A stretch of DNA of 64,000 nucleotides from Microbulbifer sp. YPW1 (GTDB lineage: Bacteria; Pseudomonadota; Gammaproteobacteria; Pseudomonadales; Cellvibrionaceae): NCBI RefSeq assembly GCF_013367775.1, contig NZ_CP055157.1, positions 3,918,001 through 3,982,000 on the forward strand, written 5' to 3'. Of the stretch, positions 56,665 to 64,000 are shown piece by piece. The position numbers and the translations under genes are program-made. Within the stretch, counting starts at the first letter, position 1; each line of letters opens with the position of its first letter. The notes below the pieces were generated by a model, which did not search any database, had not been told where the DNA came from, and was given only the letters and a program-made list of their open reading frames with translations.

Positions 56665-57696
56665 TTAGCTGCGCCGAAGATTCTCCAAAACCGACGCAAG
56701 CTCCGGCGGCAAAGGCGCCCGCACATCGACCCTGGTGCCATCCGGCAAAGTGCAGCGAACGCCCGCTGAATGCAGAAACAAGCGCTTCAGCCCCTGCTCG
56801 CGAAAGGCATTATTGATTTCGTCGGAGGCGTACTTCACATCACCCGCCAGGGGGCACCCGACAAACTGTGCATGCACCCGAATCTGATGGGTGCGCCCGG
56901 TAACCGGCTCCGCTGCCATCAAGGTCGCACCCGGAAAGCGCTCTTCGACCTGAAACCGTGTGGTCGACGGCTTGCCATCACCATCCACGACCACCATCCG
57001 CTCACCGCTTTTCAGTGTATTCTTCTTGAGCGGCGCCTCCACCAGCTTGTAACCCCGGGGCCACTTGCCCGCCGCCAGCGCCAGATAGGATTTACCAAGC
57101 TTTCCAGCGCGCAGCTCTGACTGCACATGCAACAACACCGAACGCTTGCGCGCCACAAGGATGGCGCCACTGGTATCCCGGTCCAGCCGGTGCACCAGCT
57201 CCATAAACGGGCTCTTCGGGTACATCTGACGCAAAGCTTCAATCAACCCGAGCCGCACACCACTACCGCCATGCACCGCCAACCCGGCAGGCTTGTTCAC
57301 CACCAGTAGACCGCCATTGTCATACAGTATGGCGGCCTCAAGCGTGCGCCGCAGGGACTCGCCGGCCACAGCGGGCTCTGTACCTTCGGATACACGGATC
57401 GGCGGCACGCGAACCTGATCCCCTGCCTTCAGGCGATATTCCGCCTTCACCCGCCCCTTATTGACCCGCACCTCTCCCTTGCGCAGGATCCGATAGACGC
57501 GTGAACGGGGCACACCCTTGAGGCGCGCCTGCAGGAAATTATCGATCCGCTGACCGGCCAACTCTTCTGGCACAGTGAGGAACTGGACGCCTTTTCCGGT
57601 GGTGCCGGACGGGCGGTCATCAGTGTCGCCGACAGATTCGGCCGAACGGGGTGTCTTACTGGATTTTGGGGGGTTACTTCGCATGGGGCGCATCAT
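56665..57696 (-). CDS. rluC: 23S rRNA pseudouridine synthase RluC
   Basis: About 343 residues from one of two adjacent ATGs (57696, 57693); a third at 57684 is possible. Converts uridines 955, 2504 and 2580 (E. coli numbering) of 23S rRNA. A basic, disordered N-terminus precedes an S4 domain (RIDNFLQARLKGVPRSRVYRI); the catalytic aspartate is in MELVHRLDRDTSGAILVA, and VTGRTHQIRVHAQFVGCPLAGD closes the fold. The rluC/rne divergent arrangement is conserved in gammaproteobacteria. Confidence 0.93.
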   Translation of the reverse strand: MMRPMRSNPPKSSKTPRSAESVGDTDDRPSGTTGKGVQFLTVPEELAGQRIDNFLQARLKGVPRSRVYRILRKGEVRVNKGRVKAEYRLKAGDQVRVPPIRVSEGTEPAVAGESLRRTLEAAILYDNGGLLVVNKPAGLAVHGGSGVRLGLIEALRQMYPKSPFMELVHRLDRDTSGAILVARKRSVLLHVQSELRAGKLGKSYLALAAGKWPRGYKLVEAPLKKNTLKSGERMVVVDGDGKPSTTRFQVEERFPGATLMAAEPVTGRTHQIRVHAQFVGCPLAGDVKYASDEINNAFREQGLKRLFLHSAGVRCTLPDGTRVDVRAPLPPELASVLENLRRS

Positions 57697-58470
57697 AGCG
57701 GCAACCCCCAGCCATTTGAAGCACTGCAATTGATGGCCCAACCACACCGTGGTATATTCGGCCGGTCTGAATTGGGCTGGTTTTCGGCGGCGCACGGTTT
57801 TTCTGCTATATAAAAACTCAGGTGCCGCTCTTGAGAAAATACCGTCAATCGGGCCGGTGCGCGCAATGCCGCGTTATCAACAAAACTCCGTCGGCGAGAC
57901 TCTTCAAGGGTGCGTCGCAAGATGGTGCTCAGGGATTCAGGCCACAGAGGCCCTCCCGAAGCTCTCGCCGACACGACCCCGTTACAACGGGATTTTTGCG
58001 AAGGTAAGACGGGCTGACGCCCGCAGCGCTTGGAACAGACTCTAATCTGTCACATCTCGCTCCGCGATTGACGCCAGCGACCGAACTGGCCCCCGGCCTC
58101 TGCAGGTGATGCAAAATGGCACTCCCGCACCGCCGGTTACTACTAGAGACGACCAAAGGGCCCAGCCACGAGCCGGCCCCGGAGCCTAGAGAAGATGTGA
58201 CCCATGCAGCCTGAAAACGGGCTGCAGTCAGGACCCGCCCGGGAAATATGCGGAGCCGGCCTGGCAGGAAACGAATACCCGAACGAGACCGGTATTCAGA
58301 GTTAATACAGTATGCACACCGCAGGTGCCCCTGACTGGCGCCCCCGCGGAGAGTGCGTATAGCACGGTGGTAATTGCAGGGCCGCGCCCTCCTCTCACCC
58401 CGTGTAAACCAATGCCTGCGAGCTTCAGCGGCGTTTTTACCTTCGCACAACGCAAGGAAAAGACGAACGC
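57697..58470 (+). ncRNA. Long rne 5' leader with stem-loops (putative autoregulatory region)
   Basis: 774 bp between rluC and rne, with no credible gene. Three simple hairpins are visible on the rne strand: ACAGA/TCTGT (58035-58050), TGCAGCC/GGCTGCA with an 8-nt loop (58205-58226) and GAATACC/GGTATTC (58273-58297). A fourth, AGGGC/GCCCT, is at 58378-58390. In E. coli a 361-nt rne leader carries hairpins through which RNase E limits its own mRNA. A similar role is likely, but I cannot align the structures. The rne start has AAGGAAAA upstream. Confidence 0.5.
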
Positions 58471-61400
58471 ATGAAGAGAATGCTGATCAACGCAACCCAG
58501 CCGGAAGAGCTGCGCGTTGCACTGGTCGACGGCCAATGGCTGTACGACCTGGATATCGAAAATCGCACCCGCGAACAGAAAAAAGCCAATATCTACAAGG
58601 GCAAAATCACCCGCGTAGAACCCTCCCTCGAAGCCGCCTTTGTCGATTACGGTGCTGAGCGCCACGGCTTCCTGCCCCTGAAAGAAATTTCACGCGAATA
58701 CTTCCTCAAACAGCCCAAAGACATCGATGGTCGCATCAAAATCAAGGATGTCGTCAAAGAGGGCATGGAAGTTATCGTTCAGGTCGATAAAGAAGAGCGT
58801 GGCAACAAGGGTGCCGCCCTGACCACCTTTATCAGCCTTGCAGGCCGCTACCTGGTACTGATGCCGAACAACCCGCGTGCAGGCGGTATCTCCCGTCGCA
58901 TCGAGGGTGATGAGCGCAGCGACCTCCGCGACGCGCTGTCCAGCGTCGAAGTCCCTTCCGGCATGGGCATCATTGTGCGCACCGCCGGTGTTGGCCGCAG
59001 CGGTGAAGAACTGCAGTGGGACCTCAACTACCTGCTGCAACTCTGGGACGCCATCAAAAAGGAAGCGGACGACTCCAAAGCGCCCCATTTCCTGTTCCAG
59101 GAAAGCAACGTGATTATTCGCGCAATTCGCGACTATATGCGTGACGACATCGGTGAAGTCATTGTCGACGAGAATGGCGCTTACCAGCTCGCGGCAGAGT
59201 TTGCCCGCCAGGTCATGCCGAACTACGCCAACAAGGTGAAGTTCTACGACGACAATATCCCGCTGTTCAATCGCTACCAGATTGAGAGCCAGATCGAGAC
59301 CGCATTCGAGCGCGAAGTAAAGCTGCCCTCCGGTGGCTCCATCGTTATCGACGTAACCGAAGCCCTGGTCTCCATCGACATCAACTCCTCCCGCGCTACC
59401 AAGGGCGGCGATATCGAGGAGACTGCGCGTACCATTAACCTGGAAGCTGCAGATGAGATCGCCCGTCAGCTGCGCCTGCGCGACATGGGTGGCCTGGTGG
59501 TTATCGACTTCATCGACATGCAGAGCAAATCCTCCCAGCGCGAAGTTGAAAAGCGCATGGAGAAAGCCTTGGGTATGGACCGCGCCCGTGTACAGGTAGG
59601 CCGGATCTCCCGCTTTGGCCTGCTGGAAATGTCCCGCCAGCGCCTGCGCCCATCCCTGGGTGAAACGACTTTCCGCGTGTGTCCCCGCTGTAGCGGCCAG
59701 GGCACCATCCGCGGCACCAAGTCTCTGGCCCTTTCCATCCTGCGCCTGGTGGAAGAAGAAGCGAAGAAAGAACGCAGTGCAGAAATCCGCGCCATCACAC
59801 CAGTGAACGTGGCGACCTACCTGCTCAACGAAAAGCGCAAGGCCATTTCCAATATCGAAGCGCGCAACAACACCCGCGTGGTGGTTGTGCCCAACGCCGA
59901 TCTGGAAACCCCGCACTTCGAAGTTCAGCGCCTGCGCGACGACGACTCAACTACCCTGGAAACCTCCTACAAAATCTCCGGCACCATTGAAGAGGTAGCG
60001 GAGAAAGACAAGGAAGACGAACCGCTGCGCGCACCGGCACAACCGGCTGTCCAGCAGATCGCTCATTCCGCGCCCGCCCCCACTCCGACAGCCAAGCCCA
60101 AGGCTAAGGCCAAGGAGAAGCAGGAAGAGAAGCCCGGGCTGTTCAGCCGCCTGATCAGTGCTATCTCCGCCCTGTTTAGCAGTGAGGAAGAGGAGAAATC
60201 CGACAAGAAGCACAAGAAGTCCAGCGGTCGCGGCAAGAACTACCAGCAGCGAAATCGCAACCAGCGCGGCGGCCGTGGACGCGGTCGCGGAAATCGCGGC
60301 AATCGCCGCGACGACCAGCGCAGCGATGAACGCAAGGACGACACCCGCTCCAAGCGCGGCGACAAGCAGCGCGACGACAGCGAAGGCAAAGATCGTCGTA
60401 GCGAAAATCGCGAAAACGCCCGCGAAGCGAACCGCGACAACGCACGTGACGGAAATCGCGATGGACAGCGCGAAGGCCAGCGCCGCAGCCGCAGACGTCG
60501 CGGTGGTGACCGCCGCAACGAGCCCCAGACCACTGCTGCAGAAGTCGAAAACACTAATCTCGACAACGCAGCGGAAGTATCCGGTTCCGACGACGACCAA
60601 CAGCGCCCCGCACGCCGCCCAAGCAACGTGCGCGGACGCCCACAACCCCGTCGTCGCGGTCGCCGCGGTGGAGACAACAGCGGCAACGACTCTGCAGCAA
60701 GCGAACAGCAAGAAACCGCCAAGTCTGAGGTGAGCAACGAGAGTGAGACAGGCGCGAAAGATGAGCGCCCTGCGGAGCCCCAACGCAAGCCGCGCGCCAA
60801 GCGTGAAGACAAGCCGGTAGCGAAGCCTGAGCAGCAAGCAGAACAGCGCAGCGAGAAACCTGCGACCGAGCCGAAGGCTGAAACCAAGGCTGCAGCGAAA
60901 CCCGAAGCGAAAGCAGAGCAGCCCTGGGCCGGCACACAGCCGCGTACCGAGGCGCCCGCCAAGGCCGAGCAAGACGTAGAAACTCCGACCACCACTGAAG
61001 AAGCCAGCAAGCCGGCCAAAACCGCAGACACCTCTGGCAGCGAGATGGAAGCGGCCAAGAAACCGGCTGCGAAGCGCGAAGTAGAAGTGGAAGCCGAAGC
61101 ACCGGCAGAGGCGAAAGCGCCAGAGGCGGCCCCAGCGACAGCACAATCTCCGGCGGAACCCGAAGCAAGTGCTGAAGCCAATGTCACCAAGGCACCGGAA
61201 GCGAAAGCTGAGCGCGAAGACACTGCGGAAGTACCCGAGACCCACGCAGCAGGCGACCTACTGGCAGAATCGCCAGAAGACACCGCTGCCAGCGTTAGTG
61301 TCAAAGCAGAAGTGGAACAGCCCGAAGAAACTGCCAAGGTTGCAGACACCAGCGTAGAAGCCTCCAACGAAGAAGCGCCAGAAGCTCAGGTGGAAACCGC

Positions 61401-61674
61401 CGAGCCGGAAGCGCCCAGCGCAGAGGCCGCTCCGGCCACTCGCGCACCTGGTCGCGCTAGCAACGACCCGCGAATCAACCCGAAGCCTCTGGTTGATTTC
61501 AAAGTTGTCACTGCCCGCCCGGAAGTTGGTGAAATGCGCCCGCTCGATACCGCCCAACCGGCCAACATCGAGCACAGCCCTCGCCCACTCCAGCGCCCCG
61601 CCAATGATCCCCGGGTCAAGCGCAGCGCAGGCGCGAGTGCCGAAAGCAGCTCTGACTCTGCCGAGGCAAGTTAA
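58471..61674 (+). CDS. rne: Ribonuclease E
   Basis: 1067 residues, similar to E. coli (1061). The catalytic half (1 to about 530) holds an S1 domain (about 35-125), DNase I-like metal aspartates Asp303 (SIDINSS) and Asp346 (VIDFIDM), and the zinc link CPRCSGQG (Cys404, Cys407), at the E. coli positions. [18 protein letters not shown] (about 554-571) matches the amphipathic membrane anchor. An arginine-rich RNA-binding stretch (about 585-690) and a second ([20 protein letters not shown]) follow, then a long Ala/Glu/Pro/Lys scaffold. Two NDPR motifs (998-1001, 1045-1048) lie near the end. It makes mRNA, tRNA and rRNA cuts as degradosome core. Confidence 0.97.
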   Translation: MKRMLINATQPEELRVALVDGQWLYDLDIENRTREQKKANIYKGKITRVEPSLEAAFVDYGAERHGFLPLKEISREYFLKQPKDIDGRIKIKDVVKEGMEVIVQVDKEERGNKGAALTTFISLAGRYLVLMPNNPRAGGISRRIEGDERSDLRDALSSVEVPSGMGIIVRTAGVGRSGEELQWDLNYLLQLWDAIKKEADDSKAPHFLFQESNVIIRAIRDYMRDDIGEVIVDENGAYQLAAEFARQVMPNYANKVKFYDDNIPLFNRYQIESQIETAFEREVKLPSGGSIVIDVTEALVSIDINSSRATKGGDIEETARTINLEAADEIARQLRLRDMGGLVVIDFIDMQSKSSQREVEKRMEKALGMDRARVQVGRISRFGLLEMSRQRLRPSLGETTFRVCPRCSGQGTIRGTKSLALSILRLVEEEAKKERSAEIRAITPVNVATYLLNEKRKAISNIEARNNTRVVVVPNADLETPHFEVQRLRDDDSTTLETSYKISGTIEEVAEKDKEDEPLRAPAQPAVQQIAHSAPAPTPTAKPKAKAKEKQEEKPGLFSRLISAISALFSSEEEEKSDKKHKKSSGRGKNYQQRNRNQRGGRGRGRGNRGNRRDDQRSDERKDDTRSKRGDKQRDDSEGKDRRSENRENAREANRDNARDGNRDGQREGQRRSRRRRGGDRRNEPQTTAAEVENTNLDNAAEVSGSDDDQQRPARRPSNVRGRPQPRRRGRRGGDNSGNDSAASEQQETAKSEVSNESETGAKDERPAEPQRKPRAKREDKPVAKPEQQAEQRSEKPATEPKAETKAAAKPEAKAEQPWAGTQPRTEAPAKAEQDVETPTTTEEASKPAKTADTSGSEMEAAKKPAAKREVEVEAEAPAEAKAPEAAPATAQSPAEPEASAEANVTKAPEAKAEREDTAEVPETHAAGDLLAESPEDTAASVSVKAEVEQPEETAKVADTSVEASNEEAPEAQVETAEPEAPSAEAAPATRAPGRASNDPRINPKPLVDFKVVTARPEVGEMRPLDTAQPANIEHSPRPLQRPANDPRVKRSAGASAESSSDSAEAS

Positions 61675-61757
61675 CTCGGAAGACCTGGAACACGATGGGT
61701 TAGCTGCTCAAAAATGCAGCTAACTCATTGAAGTTCCTAAAAAAATTGCCTGCGCAC

Positions 61758-61785
61758 TTGTACCTGCAAAACAGCTCGGTATAAT
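61758..61785 (+). promoter_or_regulatory. Promoter of tRNA-Ser
   Basis: TTGTAC, 16-bp spacer, perfect TATAAT, then GCGCAGC, a GC-rich discriminator typical of stable-RNA promoters. The tRNA begins 14 bp after the -10. Confidence 0.75.
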
Positions 61786-61799
61786 GCGCAGCACAATTT

Positions 61800-61887
61800 G
61801 GTGGGGTGGCTGAGTGGTCGAAAGCGGCGGTCTTGAAAACCGTTGACTGTAACAGGTCCCAGGGTTCAAATCCCTGCCCCACCGCCA
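61800..61887 (+). tRNA. tRNA-Ser(UGA)
   Basis: 88 nt with an encoded CCA. Acceptor stem GGTGGGG pairs with CCCCACC, discriminator G. The anticodon loop CTTGAAA gives anticodon TGA at 61834-61836, reading UCA and UCG. A long variable arm and TTCAAAT T-loop are typical of serine tRNAs. Confidence 0.96.
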
Positions 61888-61890
61888 TAC

Positions 61891-61922
61891 AAAAAAGCCC
61901 GGCTTTATGCCGGGCTTTTTTA
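61891..61922 (+). terminator. Rho-independent terminator after tRNA-Ser
   Basis: Stem gcccggc/gccgggc with a TTTAT loop, preceded by six A and followed by TTTTTTT. It starts within 10 bp of the tRNA end. Confidence 0.92.
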
Positions 61923-62028
61923 TGCCTGTTGGGTTATGTAGATCCTCCCCGTTCAAACCGGGGCAATCGCCGCCTTCTTTTCCCGAGCGTCTAGATCAAG
62001 GTTGCTAACGCGGCCTGCACACCTCCAG

Positions 62029-62307
62029 TTACAAATTCCCCTCCAGCTCATCAGCAACCAACACAGGGGTTATGCGGACATCCGCATTCAGTGCGGCAAA
62101 CAATGGCTCGTTGTACTGAACCAGTTTTGCCTGGTCGCTCTCGTCGAAGATAAAAATTGCGGCGCGCTTTCCTTCGGAAACAAAAAAATAGGCGGCTTCT
62201 GGTTTCGCCAGGTCGGAGAATTTCTTCATTGCTGCCGCCATGGTTCCATCAGCAACTGCGTTGTTGCCCTTTTCGACAGGAATGAGGATTTGCATCATCA
62301 AGCGCAT
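62029..62307 (-). CDS. Small uncharacterised protein
   Basis: 92 residues from the ATG at 62307 (MRLMMQILIPVEKGNNAVAD), with GGGGGAT upstream; the frame is open 21 more codons that look non-coding. Soluble, no signal peptide. The pattern of a short strand, a helix (TMAAAMKKFSDLAKPEA), two strands (AAYFFVSEGKRAAIFIFD), a helix and a final strand suggests a dimeric ferredoxin-like alpha+beta barrel, as in small YCII or monooxygenase-like proteins. I do not recognise the family. It stands alone between tRNA-Ser and a divergent membrane-protein gene. Confidence 0.7.
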   Translation of the reverse strand: MRLMMQILIPVEKGNNAVADGTMAAAMKKFSDLAKPEAAYFFVSEGKRAAIFIFDESDQAKLVQYNEPLFAALNADVRITPVLVADELEGNL

Positions 62308-62450
62308 GGGATATCCCCCAGAATAAAATTTCAGTGTATACAGCGCGGTCAACCGGGTGAGGAAATACACCCCACATATACCAACACACCAATTTTCACG
62401 TCACTCCCACCATCCCCGGGGGGAACATTATCTAGTTTCCACCGATACTC

Positions 62451-63740
62451 ATGGGAGAAATGAATGGCCCAACCGATATTCCCAATGCACCGCCCCTGGT
62501 CGACACTGATAGCATCCTGTCGTTTGCTGTCGCGCTTGGCCTCGGCCTGCTAATCGGGCTGCAGCGCGAGCGCACCAGTGACCGCATGGGCGGTATCCGC
62601 ACCTTTCCCCTGATCGCGCTATTTGGAGCGTTAACCGCGGACCTGAGCCGCAACCCGGGCATGGGCTGGCTGATGCTGACAGGTCTGATTGCGATGACCG
62701 TACTCATCCTGCTCGGCAATCTGGACCGTTTGCGCGGAAACGACGACCACACCGGTATCACGACGGAAGTGAGCGCCTTGCTGGTCTATCTGCTCGGCGC
62801 GTTTCTCGTACTGGGTGACAAAACCGTTGCGGTGATGATTGGCGGCACTATCGCGGTGTTACTGCACTTCAAGCCGGGTATGCACGCCTTCGTCAAAAAG
62901 CTCTCGGACAAGGATCTCCGCTCGATCATGCAGTTCGCCGTGCTGTCGCTGATCATCTTGCCCATATTGCCCAACCGTACCTTCGGCCCCTATGACGTTC
63001 TGAACCCTTTCGCCATCTGGCTACTTGTGGTGCTTATTGTGGGCATCGGCCTGGGCGGGTATGCGGTGTACAAGATCGTCGGCGCCAGGGCCGGCACTCT
63101 CGTGAGTGGATTGATTGGCGGGCTGATCTCTTCGACGGCCACTACCGTCACCTACGCCCGACTTGCGCGAACCCAGCAGAAGGCCACGCCGCTCGCCGCA
63201 CTGGTGATCCTGATCGCGTCCACCAGCATGTTTATCCGTATGTTCGTGGAAATCGCCGTGGTTGCCCCACGCCAGTTTGCCGCCTTCCTGCCACCGCTCG
63301 CGCTGCTGTTTGCCATCAGCCTGTGTGTGTGCGGCTTTGCATTCATTCGTATTCAGCACCGCGAAAACACTATGCCGGAACCGGGCAACCCCGCGGAACT
63401 GAAACCGGCACTGATTTTTGGCGCGCTGTATGCACTGATATTGCTGGCGATCGCCGCGAGCAAAGAGTATTTCGGCAACCGCGGTATCTACGTAGTGGCA
63501 CTGATCTCGGGGTTTACCGATGTGGATGCGATTACCCTGTCCTCTGCCAATCTCGCCAGCGCGGGCGCAATGCCGGTAGATACGGCCTGGCGTGCGATGG
63601 TGATTGCGAGCCTCGCCAATCTGGCTTTCAAGGTGGGTGCGGCAGGGTTTCTCGGCGGGCTTCCATTGTTGCGCGGGGTATTGGCGCTGTTTTCCATTCC
63701 GTTTGTCGCCGGCCTCGCTGTACTCTGGCTGTGGACATAG
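62451..63740 (+). CDS. MgtC/SapB-type membrane protein with DUF4010 domain
   Basis: 429 residues, about 12 transmembrane helices. The N-terminal third is MgtC/SapB-like (FAVALGLGLLIGLQRERTSD, GGIRTFPLIALFGALTA). The rest matches DUF4010 (LSLIILPILPNRTFGPYDVLNP, GLIGGLISSTATTVTYARLAR, GFTDVDAITLSSANLA). Found widely in marine bacteria, with no known transport substrate. The start may be either the ATG at 62451 or that at 62460, and neither has a well-placed ribosome-binding site. Confidence 0.87.
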   Translation: MGEMNGPTDIPNAPPLVDTDSILSFAVALGLGLLIGLQRERTSDRMGGIRTFPLIALFGALTADLSRNPGMGWLMLTGLIAMTVLILLGNLDRLRGNDDHTGITTEVSALLVYLLGAFLVLGDKTVAVMIGGTIAVLLHFKPGMHAFVKKLSDKDLRSIMQFAVLSLIILPILPNRTFGPYDVLNPFAIWLLVVLIVGIGLGGYAVYKIVGARAGTLVSGLIGGLISSTATTVTYARLARTQQKATPLAALVILIASTSMFIRMFVEIAVVAPRQFAAFLPPLALLFAISLCVCGFAFIRIQHRENTMPEPGNPAELKPALIFGALYALILLAIAASKEYFGNRGIYVVALISGFTDVDAITLSSANLASAGAMPVDTAWRAMVIASLANLAFKVGAAGFLGGLPLLRGVLALFSIPFVAGLAVLWLWT

Positions 63741-63912
63741 CGGAATTCAAAATATCGCGCCAGTTCAGCTATTACCGATGGGAATATACAGACGATTATG
63801 TAGACACACCCGTCACCCCGTTGGCTAGGCTTAAGGAGTACAAACTTATCGACCCGAAATGGCATTGTGTAATCCGGCCATCAAATGAGCGGGCCCAGCG
63901 GAACAATATGGC

Positions 63913-64000
63913 GTGAAGTTTTCACCTATCTGGTTGATTGTTATCAGCACCGCCACCGTCGGTGTGGTACTGACGATCCTGCACTATTTTGATCTGGATG
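63913..64000 (+). CDS. Start of a membrane protein gene, cut by window edge
   Basis: From a GTG at 63913 the frame reads MKFSPIWLIVISTATVGVVL and stays open to the end (29 codons). The hydrophobic segment looks like a signal anchor or signal peptide. GCGGA is about 10 bp upstream. Too little is visible to name it. Confidence 0.45.
   Translation, partial: MKFSPIWLIVISTATVGVVLTILHYFDLD

Noticed and set aside
57850..58300. RNase P RNA or other structural RNA in the rne leader
   Set aside because: The conserved RNase P segments are absent; position fits an rne leader better.
59947..61245. Long Cys/Phe/Ala-rich frames opposite the rne tail
   Set aside because: Low-complexity mirror of the Arg/Glu/Ala-rich RNase E scaffold; several opposite frames are open there for the same reason.
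61697..61726. 11-bp hairpin after rne as a terminator
   Set aside because: The stem is good (GTTAGCTGC and complement) but no T-tract follows, so I do not call it a rho-independent terminator.
62308..62370. Longer start for the small gene at 62.0-62.4 kb
   Set aside because: The extra 21 codons precede a clear ribosome-binding site and look non-coding.

Overview
The window reads as chromosomal DNA of a marine, polysaccharide-degrading gammaproteobacterium, most likely Microbulbifer or a close relative in the Cellvibrionales. This is an inference from the moderately high GC, a secreted GH9 cellulase with a long polyserine linker, a TonB-dependent receptor, and gene orders shared with pseudomonads (yceD-rpmF-plsX-fabD without fabH, holB-pilZ-tatD, rluC-HAD next to rne). 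I see no insertion sequence, prophage, CRISPR array or rRNA. There is one tRNA gene. Two genes run off the ends.

Layout. 1-2.5 kb: an FdhF/YdeP-type molybdopterin oxidoreductase (cut by the left edge) coupled to fdhD, then a YbjQ-family gene. 2.6-18.4 kb: two-carbon and acyl-CoA metabolism, with glcB, a LysR regulator, aceA, a GH9 cellulase, ackA-pta, an acetyl-CoA hydrolase/transferase and a FadE-type dehydrogenase. 18.4-26.6 kb: DMT permease, rraA, L,D-transpeptidase, the divergent ppsA/ppsR pair, pabB and a thioredoxin-like gene. 26.6-38.2 kb: cysB, a 5'-nucleotidase, a TetR regulator, a TonB receptor, puuB/puuA of putrescine catabolism, an alanine/glycine:cation symporter with an extra inserted domain, and a D-cysteine desulfhydrase-like enzyme. 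38.3-45.2 kb: yajC away from secDF, a small AraC-type protein, bcp, a DUF2244 protein, asnS, mdh, a dimeric-type dUTPase and tatD. 45.3-55.2 kb: one long leftward cluster (yceD-rpmF-plsX-fabD-fabG-acpP-fabF-pabC-mltG-tmk-holB-pilZ) linking ribosomal protein L32, fatty-acid synthesis, folate and cell-wall steps and DNA replication. 55.3-64 kb: maf, a HAD phosphatase, rluC, a long rne leader and rne, tRNA-Ser(UGA), a small unknown gene, an MgtC/SapB-DUF4010 membrane protein and the first codons of another membrane protein.

How the genes fit together. Cellulose breakdown, acetate activation (AckA-Pta), the glyoxylate shunt (AceA, GlcB), malate dehydrogenase and PEP synthase (with its regulatory kinase) form a coherent path from sugar, acetate and fatty acids to gluconeogenesis. 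RNase E and its protein inhibitor RraA are both present. The PuuA/PuuB pair flanks a 40-bp near-palindrome that overlaps the puuA promoter, and a TonB receptor lies just downstream of puuB.

I found no clear new defence or mobile system. The observations most worth following are regulatory: an almost leaderless consensus promoter at yceD, the puu palindrome, a strong hairpin directly before pabC and the long rne leader. The inserted domain in the symporter is also worth a look. Several start codons (ppsA, plsX and the DMT gene TTG; fabF, pabC and pabB GTG) were set by eye from ribosome-binding sites and family length.
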